From an uncultured Desulfomonile sp. (GTDB lineage Bacteria > Desulfobacterota > Desulfomonilia > Desulfomonilales > Desulfomonilaceae), in assembly GCA_903952205.1 (NCBI GenBank), contig CAJBEZ010000064.1:200791-264790 (forward strand): DNA of 64,000 bases. The letters run 5' to 3'. This document shows, one piece after another, positions 18,445 to 27,085 of the stretch. Under the pieces are notes generated by a model. That model saw only the letters and a program-made list of their open reading frames with translations, was not told the DNA's origin and searched no databases. Numbering within the stretch: the stretch's first letter is position 1; every line of letters begins with the position of its first letter. Position numbers and translations under genes: made by a program.

Positions 18445-19137
18445 TTACTTGGGGTTCCATGTCTGTTTTTTAACATCTCTATGAATGACCCCTCGCCCCC
18501 CAAAAGTCCGGCCAAAATTAACCCTACCGAACGGATAAAGGATGTAGTGGGAGATTTTGCTGAAAGGAACGTACAATAAAAAGAAAGTGGTCAACAGGAA
18601 GAAAATCCACATCCATCCAGTATCCGGACTTCCGCTGATCCACATCCACATCGCTACAAAGCCCACTGCAAAAAAGACCGTCATTAAAGAGATAGCGAAA
18701 TAATCATCGGGGCTGCTTATGATTTTGATCTCAGGAACGGTCAGACGTCGATGTATGCGACGCAGGCCAATCAGAAAGGCTAAGCCCATAAAAAGCATGA
18801 ACACCTTAGACACGGCCGGCGTCATTAAGGACGGCACTAGAGGAATAAAAAAAGTAGCTCCTATTGTTAGGGCCACGGCGATATGGAAAATCATGAACTC
18901 AGCGTAGAAGAACATATTGTTTCTAGTGCTTTCCATACTCCATGGTTTCAGAACATTAGCCAGGGATTCTACGGCTCCGGTCACTCTGTCTCCCTTGAGT
19001 TCGGCTTTCTCTGGCGGGATGGGCTTCTTGAGCATCTGACGGATTTTGATGATGTACATCAATGCCATAAAACTCAGAGCCAAGTACTGAACAGGCTCCT
19101 GCAAAATATACAGAGCGTGACTGACATTATTCTCCAT
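18445..19137 (-). CDS. tmcC: TmcC/NarI-like cytochrome b membrane subunit
   Basis: 230 residues with about five membrane helices (for example 14-31, 78-98, 104-125, 148-170 and 175-200). Histidines lie in or near helices (MIFHIAVAL, KISHYILYPF, plus RRIHRR in a loop), as expected for b-heme ligands. It is the membrane partner of the HdrD-like protein, which starts 52 bases downstream, and would exchange electrons with menaquinone or a periplasmic cytochrome. AAGGAGATG precedes the ATG. It is the first gene of the minus-strand cluster 19137-12949. Confidence 0.82.
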   Translation of the reverse strand: MENNVSHALYILQEPVQYLALSFMALMYIIKIRQMLKKPIPPEKAELKGDRVTGAVESLANVLKPWSMESTRNNMFFYAEFMIFHIAVALTIGATFFIPLVPSLMTPAVSKVFMLFMGLAFLIGLRRIHRRLTVPEIKIISSPDDYFAISLMTVFFAVGFVAMWMWISGSPDTGWMWIFFLLTTFFLLYVPFSKISHYILYPFGRVNFGRTFGGRGVIHRDVKKQTWNPK

Positions 19138-19903
19138 ATTTCTTCATCTCCTTGATACAAAATGGTGGAAACTTTTGAGGAACCTGAGAGGTTACTGCTT
19201 AAAGAACATCCAAAATATCCATTATTGAGGATGATTCATCCGCTCAAGAGTACTAGATGTAAAATCCGCAAAACTTTCAAAATATATACACGTTCGATGA
19301 GGATATTTTCTACACATAATTAAGTCAAGAACTTTTTGTTTATAAAATGGAAATACTTGACATCAATATAACATCTCGAAAGTCTGTTTTGGTATCCCAT
19401 AAATTCAAATATAATGGCCTATTGGGATCTATTAAATGAAAACCATGAAATGTAATGCTGTAGTATTTCCTATTAAAAGTATACAATTAAGACCAAATTA
19501 CCTGGTATGGTTATTGAACAGTTCGCGGTAGTTACTTATTGAGAATTGTAGATTAATTATTATTTACAAAGAGAAACAATTTTTTCAGATAAAATATCTG
19601 GATTTCACTATCAAGATATAGGTTTTACAATCTGGCGCGCATTCTCTTTATGCGTTTGTCTTCTGAGCGTAAACTCTCGTCTAACCCTCTCCCCTTTTTC
19701 TCTCATAGAAGACTTTCCTCATGAGATATCATGTTTTAATTTGAAACATGTTTTCATTCTCGGATAATGAGAAGGCGGGACAAAAGAAATTTCAAAAAAA
19801 GAACACAAGATTTTATGCGAACGTTTGTATAAATAATCGGAACTATTTCTAAGACTAAAGACTCAAAACTTGCAGTTTAAATTAGTTTATAGAAATCAGA
19901 TAT
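19138..19903. other. AT-rich intergenic region
   Basis: 766 bases between the divergent tmcC-like and ankyrin genes. It is clearly AT-rich, has no sustained frame, and must hold the promoter of the redox cluster on the minus strand. I see no repeat or RNA gene. Confidence 0.4.
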
Positions 19904-20533
19904 GTGAAAATCGGAGCAAATATTTTGAATCATGTAATAAAATTAGCCATAGCTTTACCAGTATTTATAGCGATACTTATTTCTATGGGAAACGCGTTTC
20001 AGGAAAATAGTGAGGATAAATTTGTTACGGAAGCTGCGGCAGGCAACAATTTAATGTTGATAAAGATGCTAAAAAAAGGAACCAGTGTTAATTCAAAGAA
20101 TTATGAAGGACAGACTGCTCTGATCTCGGCAGCGTTAAAAGATAAAACAGACACACTTAACCTGTTGATTAGCAGAGGCGCAGATTTAAACCAGAGAGGG
20201 AAACAGGCGCGTACAGCGTTGATGTGGGCGGCAATAGCGGGCAATTTAGGATCAGTTCAATCTTTGTTAACTCATGGAGCTGATCTGAATCAAAAAGATC
20301 GTAATAATCAGACCGCTTTAATGTTTGCCGCTCAAAGGGGAAACCTGGCTATGGTGGAAATTCTGCTCCAATCAGGAGCTGATCCTCTGGCCAGAGACAT
20401 GAATTGCGCAACTTCTTATGATATGGCGATAAAAAAGGGTTTCCAAAAGGTTTCCAAGGTTATCTCCACTTTCGAAACATCAACTCAATCAAGCCTGAAT
20501 GACGACAATAATCCAACAGACATTTCTTTGTAA
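19904..20533 (+). CDS. Exported ankyrin-repeat protein
   Basis: 209 residues, GTG start. An N-terminal hydrophobic stretch (about 12-30) is a signal peptide or anchor. Ankyrin repeats run from about residue 40 to 170: GNNLMLIKMLKKGTSVNSKN, GQTALISAALKDKTDTLNLL, RTALMWAAIAGNLGSVQSLL and QTALMFAAQRGNLAMVEILL. The last repeat is partial and the tail is Ser/Asn-rich. Such proteins bind other proteins in the periplasm; the partner is unknown. No operon partner. The nearest ATG frame is blocked by an immediate stop, which supports the GTG. Confidence 0.8.
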   Translation: MKIGANILNHVIKLAIALPVFIAILISMGNAFQENSEDKFVTEAAAGNNLMLIKMLKKGTSVNSKNYEGQTALISAALKDKTDTLNLLISRGADLNQRGKQARTALMWAAIAGNLGSVQSLLTHGADLNQKDRNNQTALMFAAQRGNLAMVEILLQSGADPLARDMNCATSYDMAIKKGFQKVSKVISTFETSTQSSLNDDNNPTDISL

Positions 20534-20709
20534 AACTTGTGATTATTGTTTATCAAAAGAATCGGGTTCAAACATAAAATTGTAAAATAGATTTTGTTCT
20601 TTAAAAAATTGCCAGTGATTCTCCTTTTTCCTACAGTAATTACGCCAATTTTCGGCGGATGGCTGTTCTCTTTTGCTTCCTTTAACTTGAAATCCTTTTA
20701 TAGCAACGC

Positions 20710-20742
20710 TTGACAGTTTTTTTGCATGTAGACATATATATT
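20710..20742 (+). promoter_or_regulatory. Sigma70-type promoter of def-fmt
   Basis: A perfect TTGACA at 20710-20715 lies upstream of an AT-rich -10 zone (CATATATATTATAC, 20733-20746). The most likely -10 starts 17-21 bases downstream of the -35. It sits about 20-50 bases before the def ATG. Confidence 0.6.
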
Positions 20743-20763
20743 ATACGAATGAAAGGGAGAGAG

Positions 20764-21288
20764 ATGCCTGTTCGTAAAATAGTTACTGTCCCTGACCCTA
20801 GATTGATGGCTAAGGCTGAGTTGATCCAGGATATAAACGAAAACATATGTCAACTGGCTGCGGATATGATCGACACGATGTACAAGGCTCCCGGCATCGG
20901 ACTGGCGGCGAATCAAGTAGGGGAACTAGTCCGTATTATCGTTTTCGACGTATATTACGCGTATGCTGAGCCAAAGGATAAAAAGAAAGCCCCAATTGTA
21001 GTTATAAACCCTGTCATTGCAATTTCGGAAGGTGAAGAATTCAAGGAAGAAGGATGTTTGAGCGTTCCAAATTTCAACCTGGATGTGAAGAGGGCCGCAC
21101 GAGTCCAAGTTGAAGGAATAGACATCAAAGGCAACCCGGTAAAGTTCGAGGCGGAAGGATTAATGGCTCGTGTGTTTCAACACGAAATAGATCATCTGGA
21201 AGGAAAGACCCTTTTGGAACATGCGTCGGCCTTGAAAAGAAACATTTACAAGAGGCGGACCCAAAAACCCCGTCGGAGTGAAGAGTGA
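20764..21288 (+). CDS. def: Peptide deformylase
   Basis: 174 residues. All three motifs are present: GIGLAANQVG, EEGCLSVPNF (metal-binding Cys) and QHEIDHLEGKT (HExxH). It removes the N-formyl group from new proteins using Fe2+ or another metal. I chose ATG 20764 (MPVRKIVTV), which has AAAGGGAGA just upstream; a TTG at 20710 lies in the promoter. The stop overlaps fmt by four bases (GTGA), which fits translational coupling of this classic pair. Confidence 0.95.
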   Translation: MPVRKIVTVPDPRLMAKAELIQDINENICQLAADMIDTMYKAPGIGLAANQVGELVRIIVFDVYYAYAEPKDKKKAPIVVINPVIAISEGEEFKEEGCLSVPNFNLDVKRAARVQVEGIDIKGNPVKFEAEGLMARVFQHEIDHLEGKTLLEHASALKRNIYKRRTQKPRRSEE

Positions 21289-22211
21289 TCTGTCGTGTTG
21301 TGTTCATGGGCTCGCCCTACTTTGCAACTCCTACTTTAAGAACTCTTAATTACAATTTTGAGGTAGTTTATGTTTTTTCCCAGGCTGACAAACCGACCGG
21401 CCGAGGTAAGCTTGTCACTCCAACTCCAGTAAAAATAACGGCCCAAGAATTGGGAATCTCCTGCTTTGAGCCGGATAAATTAAACGATCCAATTGTATTG
21501 AGTCTTCTTAAAGAATTAAATCCAGATGTCATTGTTGTCGTGGCGTACGGGAAATTTCTTCCGAAAACGATTTTGGAATTACCCCCCCTTGGTTGTCTTA
21601 ATCTCCATGCGTCGCTTCTTCCGAGACATAGAGGGCCATCGCCGATTTCCAATTGTATACTTTCTGGAGACAAAGAGACCGGTAATACGGTTATGCTCAT
21701 GGACACGGGAATGGACACTGGAGCAATCCTTGCGCAGCAAAGAATCAACATAGGATCAAGAGACACCGCTGAAAATCTTCACAACAAGCTAATGGAACTT
21801 GGGGCTCCGTTAATGGTCGAAACCATAACAAACTTGATGAATAGGAGGATAACTCCTATTCCCCAGGATGAAACAAAAGCCACATATTCAAAACTAGTCA
21901 AGAAAACCGATGGACTACTGGACTGGAATCTGGACAACGAACAGCTTGAACGTATAGTTAGGGCCATGAACCCATGGCCCGGAGCATTTTTTGTGATGGG
22001 CAAAGATCACGTAAAGGTTTGGCGGGCAGAATGTTTGCCGGGAAACGGAGAGCCAGGAATTATAAAGGACATCACTGCGGAAGGCATATTACTTGGCACC
22101 GGAAAGGGGCTTCTTATGTTAACCGAAGTGCAGGCTCCTTCAAAGAAAAGAATTTCCGGCTCTGAATTTGCAAGAGGCAGGAGATTAAAACCTGGACTCA
22201 GTCTGATTTAG
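21285..22211 (+). CDS. fmt: Methionyl-tRNA formyltransferase
   Basis: 308 residues. Starts GTG inside the def stop. N-terminal formyl-transferase domain with VFMGSPYFA, the folate-site segment NLHASLLPRHRGPSPI and DTGMDTG; C-terminal OB-like domain from about residue 205. It formylates initiator Met-tRNA, the reverse partner of def. Normal length. Confidence 0.95.
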   Translation: MICRVVFMGSPYFATPTLRTLNYNFEVVYVFSQADKPTGRGKLVTPTPVKITAQELGISCFEPDKLNDPIVLSLLKELNPDVIVVVAYGKFLPKTILELPPLGCLNLHASLLPRHRGPSPISNCILSGDKETGNTVMLMDTGMDTGAILAQQRINIGSRDTAENLHNKLMELGAPLMVETITNLMNRRITPIPQDETKATYSKLVKKTDGLLDWNLDNEQLERIVRAMNPWPGAFFVMGKDHVKVWRAECLPGNGEPGIIKDITAEGILLGTGKGLLMLTEVQAPSKKRISGSEFARGRRLKPGLSLI

Positions 22212-22279
22212 AAAGAGTTTCTGTTGCGCAAATTTAATGGACATTTTGGAATCAAAACACAAAACAGTGGGGTTAAAAA

Positions 22280-23116
22280 ATGAACCAACTTAAAACAGTA
22301 ATATTGCTTGCTGCTCTCGGAGGTTTATTGGTAGTTCTTGGTGGTTATCTTGGAGGTAAAAACGGCGCTACAATAGCTTTTGTAATAGCTCTGGCAATGA
22401 ATGTGGGAAGTTACTGGTTTAGCGATCGAATAGTTCTGTCCATGTACCATGCGCAGGAAGTTACCGAATCAGAAGCGCCGGATCTTTATCGCATGATTCG
22501 GAATCTTGCGCAAAACGCCGAGATCCCCATGCCCAAGGTTTATATTATTCCAGATGATTCACCCAACGCTTTCGCCACGGGAAGAAACCCTGAACATGCT
22601 GCGGTGGCCGTCACTGAAGGCATACTTCGTCTTCTGAACAAGGATGAGCTGGCAGGAGTCATTGGGCACGAACTCGGTCATGTAAAAAACCGGGATATTC
22701 TAATTCAAACCGTGGCGGCCACTATTGGCACCGCAATAACATACTTGGCCCATTTTGGCTTTTTCTTCGGCGGCAGATCGGATGATGATCGTGAAGGAGG
22801 CTCTTTATTTGGGTCAATTCTCATGATGATACTAGCCCCGATGGCGGCGGCAGTCATTCAGATGGCTATCTCAAGATCGAGGGAATATATAGCTGATGAC
22901 GCAGGGGCGAAGATTTGCGGACATCCGTTGTGGCTGGCCAGCGCCTTGGGGAAATTGCAAAGAGGTTCCGAAGCTATTCCAATGCACGGTGAACAGGCCA
23001 CCGCTCCTATGTTTATTGTCAGCCCCTTTTTTGGGGGAGGATTGTCCAGCCTGTTTTCTACTCATCCACCAATTGAGAATCGCATAGAAAGACTCGAAAA
23101 AATGGCTGGATATTAA
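22280..23116 (+). CDS. htpX: HtpX-type membrane zinc protease
   Basis: 278 residues. Two N-terminal helices (residues 5-23 and 28-47), zinc motif [14 protein letters not shown] (HExxH, near residue 129), two further hydrophobic segments (about 142-162 and 175-197), and the downstream Glu of [13 protein letters not shown]. The C-terminus has the usual [13 protein letters not shown]. Family members degrade damaged membrane proteins. It follows fmt by 68 bases and ends before a clear terminator. Confidence 0.93.
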   Translation: MNQLKTVILLAALGGLLVVLGGYLGGKNGATIAFVIALAMNVGSYWFSDRIVLSMYHAQEVTESEAPDLYRMIRNLAQNAEIPMPKVYIIPDDSPNAFATGRNPEHAAVAVTEGILRLLNKDELAGVIGHELGHVKNRDILIQTVAATIGTAITYLAHFGFFFGGRSDDDREGGSLFGSILMMILAPMAAAVIQMAISRSREYIADDAGAKICGHPLWLASALGKLQRGSEAIPMHGEQATAPMFIVSPFFGGGLSSLFSTHPPIENRIERLEKMAGY

Positions 23117-23152
23117 ACCGACCATTTTACACGGCGCCAGTTTTCCCACTTG

Positions 23153-23204
23153 TAAAAAACGCCCCTTGTGAACTTTGTTCCATAAAGACACAAGAGGCGT
23201 TTTT
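23153..23204 (+). terminator. Rho-independent terminator after htpX
   Basis: A stem of 11 pairs with one mismatch (ACGCCCCTTGTG at 23159-23170 with CACAAGAGGCGT at 23189-23200) is followed by T residues at 23200-23204 and preceded by an A run, so it may work in both directions. Confidence 0.85.
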
Positions 23205-23302
23205 AGCTGATGATCGATATTGATTCAAATATATGAAATGGTTCAAAATAGCCATGGCCTTAAAGAAATCGGATCAAACCCAAGGACAGAAGTTTAGGCC
23301 AA

Positions 23303-24673
23303 ATGAAGAAAGAAACGGATAGAGTAACAATTTCCCGTAAAATTGCTTTTGAAAGCCTGCAAGAAGTCGAAAATGGCCAATATGCCGAAGACATTCTTTT
23401 GTCAAAACTTGCACACAAAGAAGTATCTGCTGAAGATAGGTCATTAGTTACTGAAATTGTTTACGGCGCAATTCGATGGAAGAAAAGGCTGGACTCTTTA
23501 ATAGACAACCGTCTGAAAAACAATCGCAAGATCCTGAAACCAGAGATACGCAACATTCTGAGAATAGCTTTTTACCAATTGTTATTCCTGGATAGAATAC
23601 CGGATCACTCTGCGGTTCATGAAGCTGTTGCGATGTCAAAACAGGTATTAGGAGGTCGATTTTCAGGATTTGTGAACGCCATTCTCAGGAGCGCTTTGAG
23701 GGATCCCGAAAACATGGATCCAAAACCGAAGAACAATCCCAAATCATTAGCTGTATATTACTCACATCCCGAATGGTTGGTAAACAGATGGGTCAAAGAG
23801 TTTGGTCCGGAACGAGCTAAGAATATTCTGGAATTCAACAATCAACGCGCAAACTTAACCATTCGCGTCAATACCATCAAAGTATCAATCAATGAAGTGA
23901 TGTCGGGTTTCAAGGAAACCGCAATAGAATTTGACATTATAGACAAAAACGCTGCCGCGCTGGTTCTCAGGCGAACTCAAAGACCAGTATCAGATTTACC
24001 TGGTTTCAAAGAAGGTTTTTTCACAGTTCAGGATTTTGCCTCTCAGATGATAGCTCCCTTGCTGCAACCTTTACCTGGTCATGACATTCTCGATCTTTGT
24101 GGAGCCCCGGGCGGGAAATCTTCACATATAGCGGCATTGGTGAAGAATAATGCGCGGATTACTCTAGTTGATCTAAACACGAAACGTATCGAAGAGGCGA
24201 AACAAAATTTTGAACGCCTCGGAATCAACTGCGTAAAAATCACACAGGGTGACGCTACTAGAACTTCATGCTTTGAGTCACTTGGTCAATTCGACCGTAT
24301 TCTGATCGACGCTCCTTGCTCGAACCTTGGCGTCTTACGACATAACTGTGAAGTGAAGTATCGATTATCTCCCGGAGATCTGATCAAACTGTCCGCCAAG
24401 CAGCTTCAGATATTATCCGAAGCTTCGCAAGCATTAAAAAATAACGGTTTGATTGTTTACTGTGTGTGTTCAACAAGCAAAGAAGAAACTTTTGATGTGA
24501 TAGAAAAATTTCTGGCCTTTCATAAAAATTTTGTTATCGATCGCATAGAGCCACTTAATAAATGCTACTCAAATTTCTTGACCGATAACGGTTGTTTTTT
24601 TTCTTTTCCACCGGTGGAACATGCTTCATTAGACGGCTTTTTCGCAGCCAAACTGAAAATGATCTCTGATTGA
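23303..24673 (+). CDS. rsmB: 16S rRNA (cytosine-967-C5)-methyltransferase
   Basis: 456 residues. N-terminal NusB-like RNA-binding domain (about 5-140), then a Rossmann methyltransferase. The SAM motif is DLCGAPGGKSSHIA (near 265-278); the two catalytic cysteines are in DAPCSNLG and YCVCSTSKEE. DRILIDAPCS and the C-terminal DGFFAAKLK are typical. It methylates 16S rRNA. A monocistronic unit seems likely, between the htpX terminator and the hairpin at 24948. Confidence 0.93.
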   Translation: MKKETDRVTISRKIAFESLQEVENGQYAEDILLSKLAHKEVSAEDRSLVTEIVYGAIRWKKRLDSLIDNRLKNNRKILKPEIRNILRIAFYQLLFLDRIPDHSAVHEAVAMSKQVLGGRFSGFVNAILRSALRDPENMDPKPKNNPKSLAVYYSHPEWLVNRWVKEFGPERAKNILEFNNQRANLTIRVNTIKVSINEVMSGFKETAIEFDIIDKNAAALVLRRTQRPVSDLPGFKEGFFTVQDFASQMIAPLLQPLPGHDILDLCGAPGGKSSHIAALVKNNARITLVDLNTKRIEEAKQNFERLGINCVKITQGDATRTSCFESLGQFDRILIDAPCSNLGVLRHNCEVKYRLSPGDLIKLSAKQLQILSEASQALKNNGLIVYCVCSTSKEETFDVIEKFLAFHKNFVIDRIEPLNKCYSNFLTDNGCFFSFPPVEHASLDGFFAAKLKMISD

Positions 24674-25038
24674 TCATAGTCGATCAACCTTTACGCGGCG
24701 CGAAATATGTCACGGAAAACATTGAATGGATAACAAAATGGTTATGGAAATTGACATCAAAGTCATTAGTGTGAAAAAAGTTCATTCGCCATGTGTCTGC
24801 GAAAAAAAAGTGTGAAGAAAAGGCGCGACAAGATGAGGACTTATGGCTGCGCTGCATAATAACATGTTGATATCATGCAGTAAACCTATTTTGGCACATA
24901 CATTGCTAACATAAAGGGCGAACAACGACTCCTAACCATACCCTCTTAGCAATCCTCCAAAATGGATTGCTTTTTTTTTGCTTTTCATTGCTGTCGAAGT
25001 CTGGCGGCAAATATTTTGCAGCAGCCTTTCAAAAGTCA
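24674..25038. other. Intergenic region upstream of the nicotinate cluster
   Basis: No convincing gene. A 29-codon frame at 24727 (MDNKMVMEIDIKVISVKK...) ends quickly and has no clear ribosome site. The stretch holds the terminator at 24948 and, further on, the promoter at 25039. Confidence 0.35.
24948..24979 (+). terminator. Rho-independent terminator
   Basis: An 8-bp stem (AGCAATCC, 24948-24955, with GGATTGCT, 24964-24971) with an eight-base loop and nine T. It is about 275 bases after rsmB and insulates the cluster that starts at 25107. Confidence 0.88.
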
Positions 25039-25066
25039 TTGACAGGCAACCAAGTTAATATATACT
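25039..25066 (+). promoter_or_regulatory. Sigma70-type promoter of XRE-cupin regulator
   Basis: Perfect -35 TTGACA (25039-25044), 16-base spacer, -10 TATACT (25061-25066), 41 bases before the regulator ATG. It may serve the regulator alone or read into the nicotinate genes. Confidence 0.7.
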
Positions 25067-25106
25067 TTACATAGTAACAAATACTTAATGGAAAAATTGC
25101 TTGCCC

Positions 25107-25661
25107 ATGATTCCTGAATTTGAAATCGGGCAGCGTATTCGAGCCCGAAGACTAAGCAATAAACTCACATTAAAACAACTTTCTGAAAAAGTTGGTTGTT
25201 CCCACGCCTATCTATCTCAAATTGAAAACGGCAAAGTATCTCCTTCCATTTCGAGTCTCAAAAAAATCTCCGAGTCATTACAGGCTAAAATTACGGATTT
25301 CTTTGTGGAAACAGAAGACGATGATCCTGTTGTTCTTAAATGTGATCAAAGAATCTCAATTACACTGGATGGGTGGAACGCAAAAATTGAATCTTTAATC
25401 GTCAATGCCAAAAATAAAAGAATGCACCCGTTTCATACTACAATTCAACCTGGAGGAGGGTCCCACGGCTCTTACAGTCACGTTGGAGAAGAATTTGGAA
25501 TTGTCCTGAAAGGCGAACTGGAAATCAACCTAAACGACGCGATTCATAAAGTTAGACAGAATGAAAGTTTTTATTACAATTCAAATCAACCGCACAGTTG
25601 GACAAATTCTGGAAATGGTGAAACCGTGGTAATCTGGGTCATTAGCCCCCCCACGTTTTGA
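25107..25661 (+). CDS. XRE-family transcriptional regulator with cupin domain
   Basis: About 184 residues. N-terminal helix-turn-helix (IGQRIRARRLSNKLTLKQLSE...SHAYLSQIENGKVSPS, residues 7-50) and C-terminal cupin_2 domain (about 110-180; HVGEEFGIVLKGELEI, QPHSWTN). The cupin normally binds a small ligand. It lies 64 bases ahead of the binding-protein gene and is therefore the likely local regulator of the nicotinate cluster. ATG 25107 is preferred over TTG 25101. Confidence 0.85.
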   Translation: MIPEFEIGQRIRARRLSNKLTLKQLSEKVGCSHAYLSQIENGKVSPSISSLKKISESLQAKITDFFVETEDDDPVVLKCDQRISITLDGWNAKIESLIVNAKNKRMHPFHTTIQPGGGSHGSYSHVGEEFGIVLKGELEINLNDAIHKVRQNESFYYNSNQPHSWTNSGNGETVVIWVISPPTF

Positions 25662-25725
25662 TCGAAGGAAATCAAAAAATTATTACTTGTTGGAGTGAAA
25701 TCCCATTTAGAAGAGGAGAGCGACG

Positions 25726-26949
25726 ATGATGTTTAGAAACTTCAAGTTGGTTTTGGCAGCAATGTTTGTGATTTCTTTAATTGCCGGCTCAGCTATCGCT
25801 GAACAGCCAAAACCCTGGAAAATCGGAGTAGCTGTTTCTTTGACAGGAGTTTTTGGAAAGGACGGTAGTCTGGTCAAAGACGCGTACACTCTCTGGGAAG
25901 AAACAGTCAATTCTCGCGGGGGTATAAACGGCATACCCGTGAGCGTCACTTTCTATGATGACAAAAGTGATCCGGCCACTACCGCTAAGCTTACCGAACA
26001 ACTTATTGTGAGCGACAAAGTGGATCTTCTTTTGGGTGGATTCGGAAGCAGCCAACTTTTTGCCGCAAGTCCAGTAGCTGAAAAATATCAGTACCCTCTA
26101 ATAAGCGGTGGAGCCAGTTCCAACAAATTGTTCGAGCGAGGATTCAAATACTATTTTTCTACTTTGGGCAAGGCCACTGAGGAAGTGAGGGGATGCGTCG
26201 ATATTTTTACGGCTGTTGATCCTAAGCCAAAAACTGCGGCCATAGTAGGTGCGGATATTCTTTTCACTTCTTTGGCCTGTGAAGGTTTCAAGAAATACTG
26301 TGAAAAAAATGGTATCGAAGTCGTCCATTATGAACTTTTTCCGATGGCTCTTCAAGATTACAACTCTCTCCTGATGAAGGTAAAAAACAAGAATCCCGAC
26401 ATATTACTTGTAGGGTCTCATCTTCTTGTGGCCATGAAAACCATCAAAGCCATGAAAGAAATCGATTTTAGCCCCAAGGCCGTCGCTTTCAGTTACGGTC
26501 CAACTGTTCCAAAGTTCGTGGAAGACCTTAAAGGTGACGCTGAATATGTGATCGCAGCGTCGGAATGGACTCCAAACATGCCTTATGAGGGTAAAATGTT
26601 TGGTAAGGCTTCTGAGTTCAATCAACTCTATCAAAAACGTTTTAATCGTAATCCCGATTACGTTGAAGCCGCAGCGGCAGGTGGGGCTGTAGCTCAGCAA
26701 ATGGTATTGGAAGAATTGGGATTGAAGCCTCCTCTGACAAAAGAGGACCGTGTAAAAATAATGGAGGCTTTGCACAAAGACAAATTTCAGACTTTTTACG
26801 GTAAGATCGAATTTGGACCTGATGGCGCAAATGAAGCGCATCCCCCTGTAGCGGTCCAAATTCAATCTGGGAAATTGGAAAACGTGTTCCCCCTAGAATT
26901 TGCCGAGGCCAAAATATTGTATCCGTTTAAGCCGTGGAAACAACGTTAA
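25726..26949 (+). CDS. ABC transporter periplasmic binding protein (LivK-like)
   Basis: 407 residues. Signal peptide ending GSAIA-EQ (about residue 26). The mature part is a type I periplasmic-binding fold of the branched-chain amino-acid/amide/aromatic-acid class (KIGVAVSLTGVFGKDGS, NSRGGINGIPV, LLGGFGSSQLFAASPVAEKYQYPLISGGAS). GAGGAGAG precedes the ATG. This subfamily binds many carboxylates. Sitting directly before nicotinate-degradation genes, it most likely captures nicotinate or a related acid; that is inference from context. Confidence 0.88.
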   Translation: MMFRNFKLVLAAMFVISLIAGSAIAEQPKPWKIGVAVSLTGVFGKDGSLVKDAYTLWEETVNSRGGINGIPVSVTFYDDKSDPATTAKLTEQLIVSDKVDLLLGGFGSSQLFAASPVAEKYQYPLISGGASSNKLFERGFKYYFSTLGKATEEVRGCVDIFTAVDPKPKTAAIVGADILFTSLACEGFKKYCEKNGIEVVHYELFPMALQDYNSLLMKVKNKNPDILLVGSHLLVAMKTIKAMKEIDFSPKAVAFSYGPTVPKFVEDLKGDAEYVIAASEWTPNMPYEGKMFGKASEFNQLYQKRFNRNPDYVEAAAAGGAVAQQMVLEELGLKPPLTKEDRVKIMEALHKDKFQTFYGKIEFGPDGANEAHPPVAVQIQSGKLENVFPLEFAEAKILYPFKPWKQR

Positions 26950-26964
26950 CTCTGGGTATTAATC

Positions 26965-26994
26965 GGGGTTAGTCCTTTTATAAGGCTAATCCCC
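26965..26994 (+). terminator. Intercistronic hairpin after binding-protein gene
   Basis: An 8-bp stem (GGGGTTAG, 26965-26972, with CTAATCCCC at 26986-26994) without a strong T run. A second short hairpin (GGGATT-AGT-AATCCC) lies at 27026-27040. Such hairpins often sit after a binding-protein gene and lower expression of the downstream genes or protect the upstream mRNA. Confidence 0.5.
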
Positions 26995-27085
26995 TCATTT
27001 CATCACAACAATTTTTGTAAGATTAGGGATTAGTAATCCCCAAAAGTGTAGATTTCTGTAATTCTTGACTTGTAGAAAGATTAAA

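Noticed and set aside
26404..26865. 153-codon minus-strand frame
   Set aside because: Antisense to the binding-protein gene, no ribosome site, no protein-like pattern.
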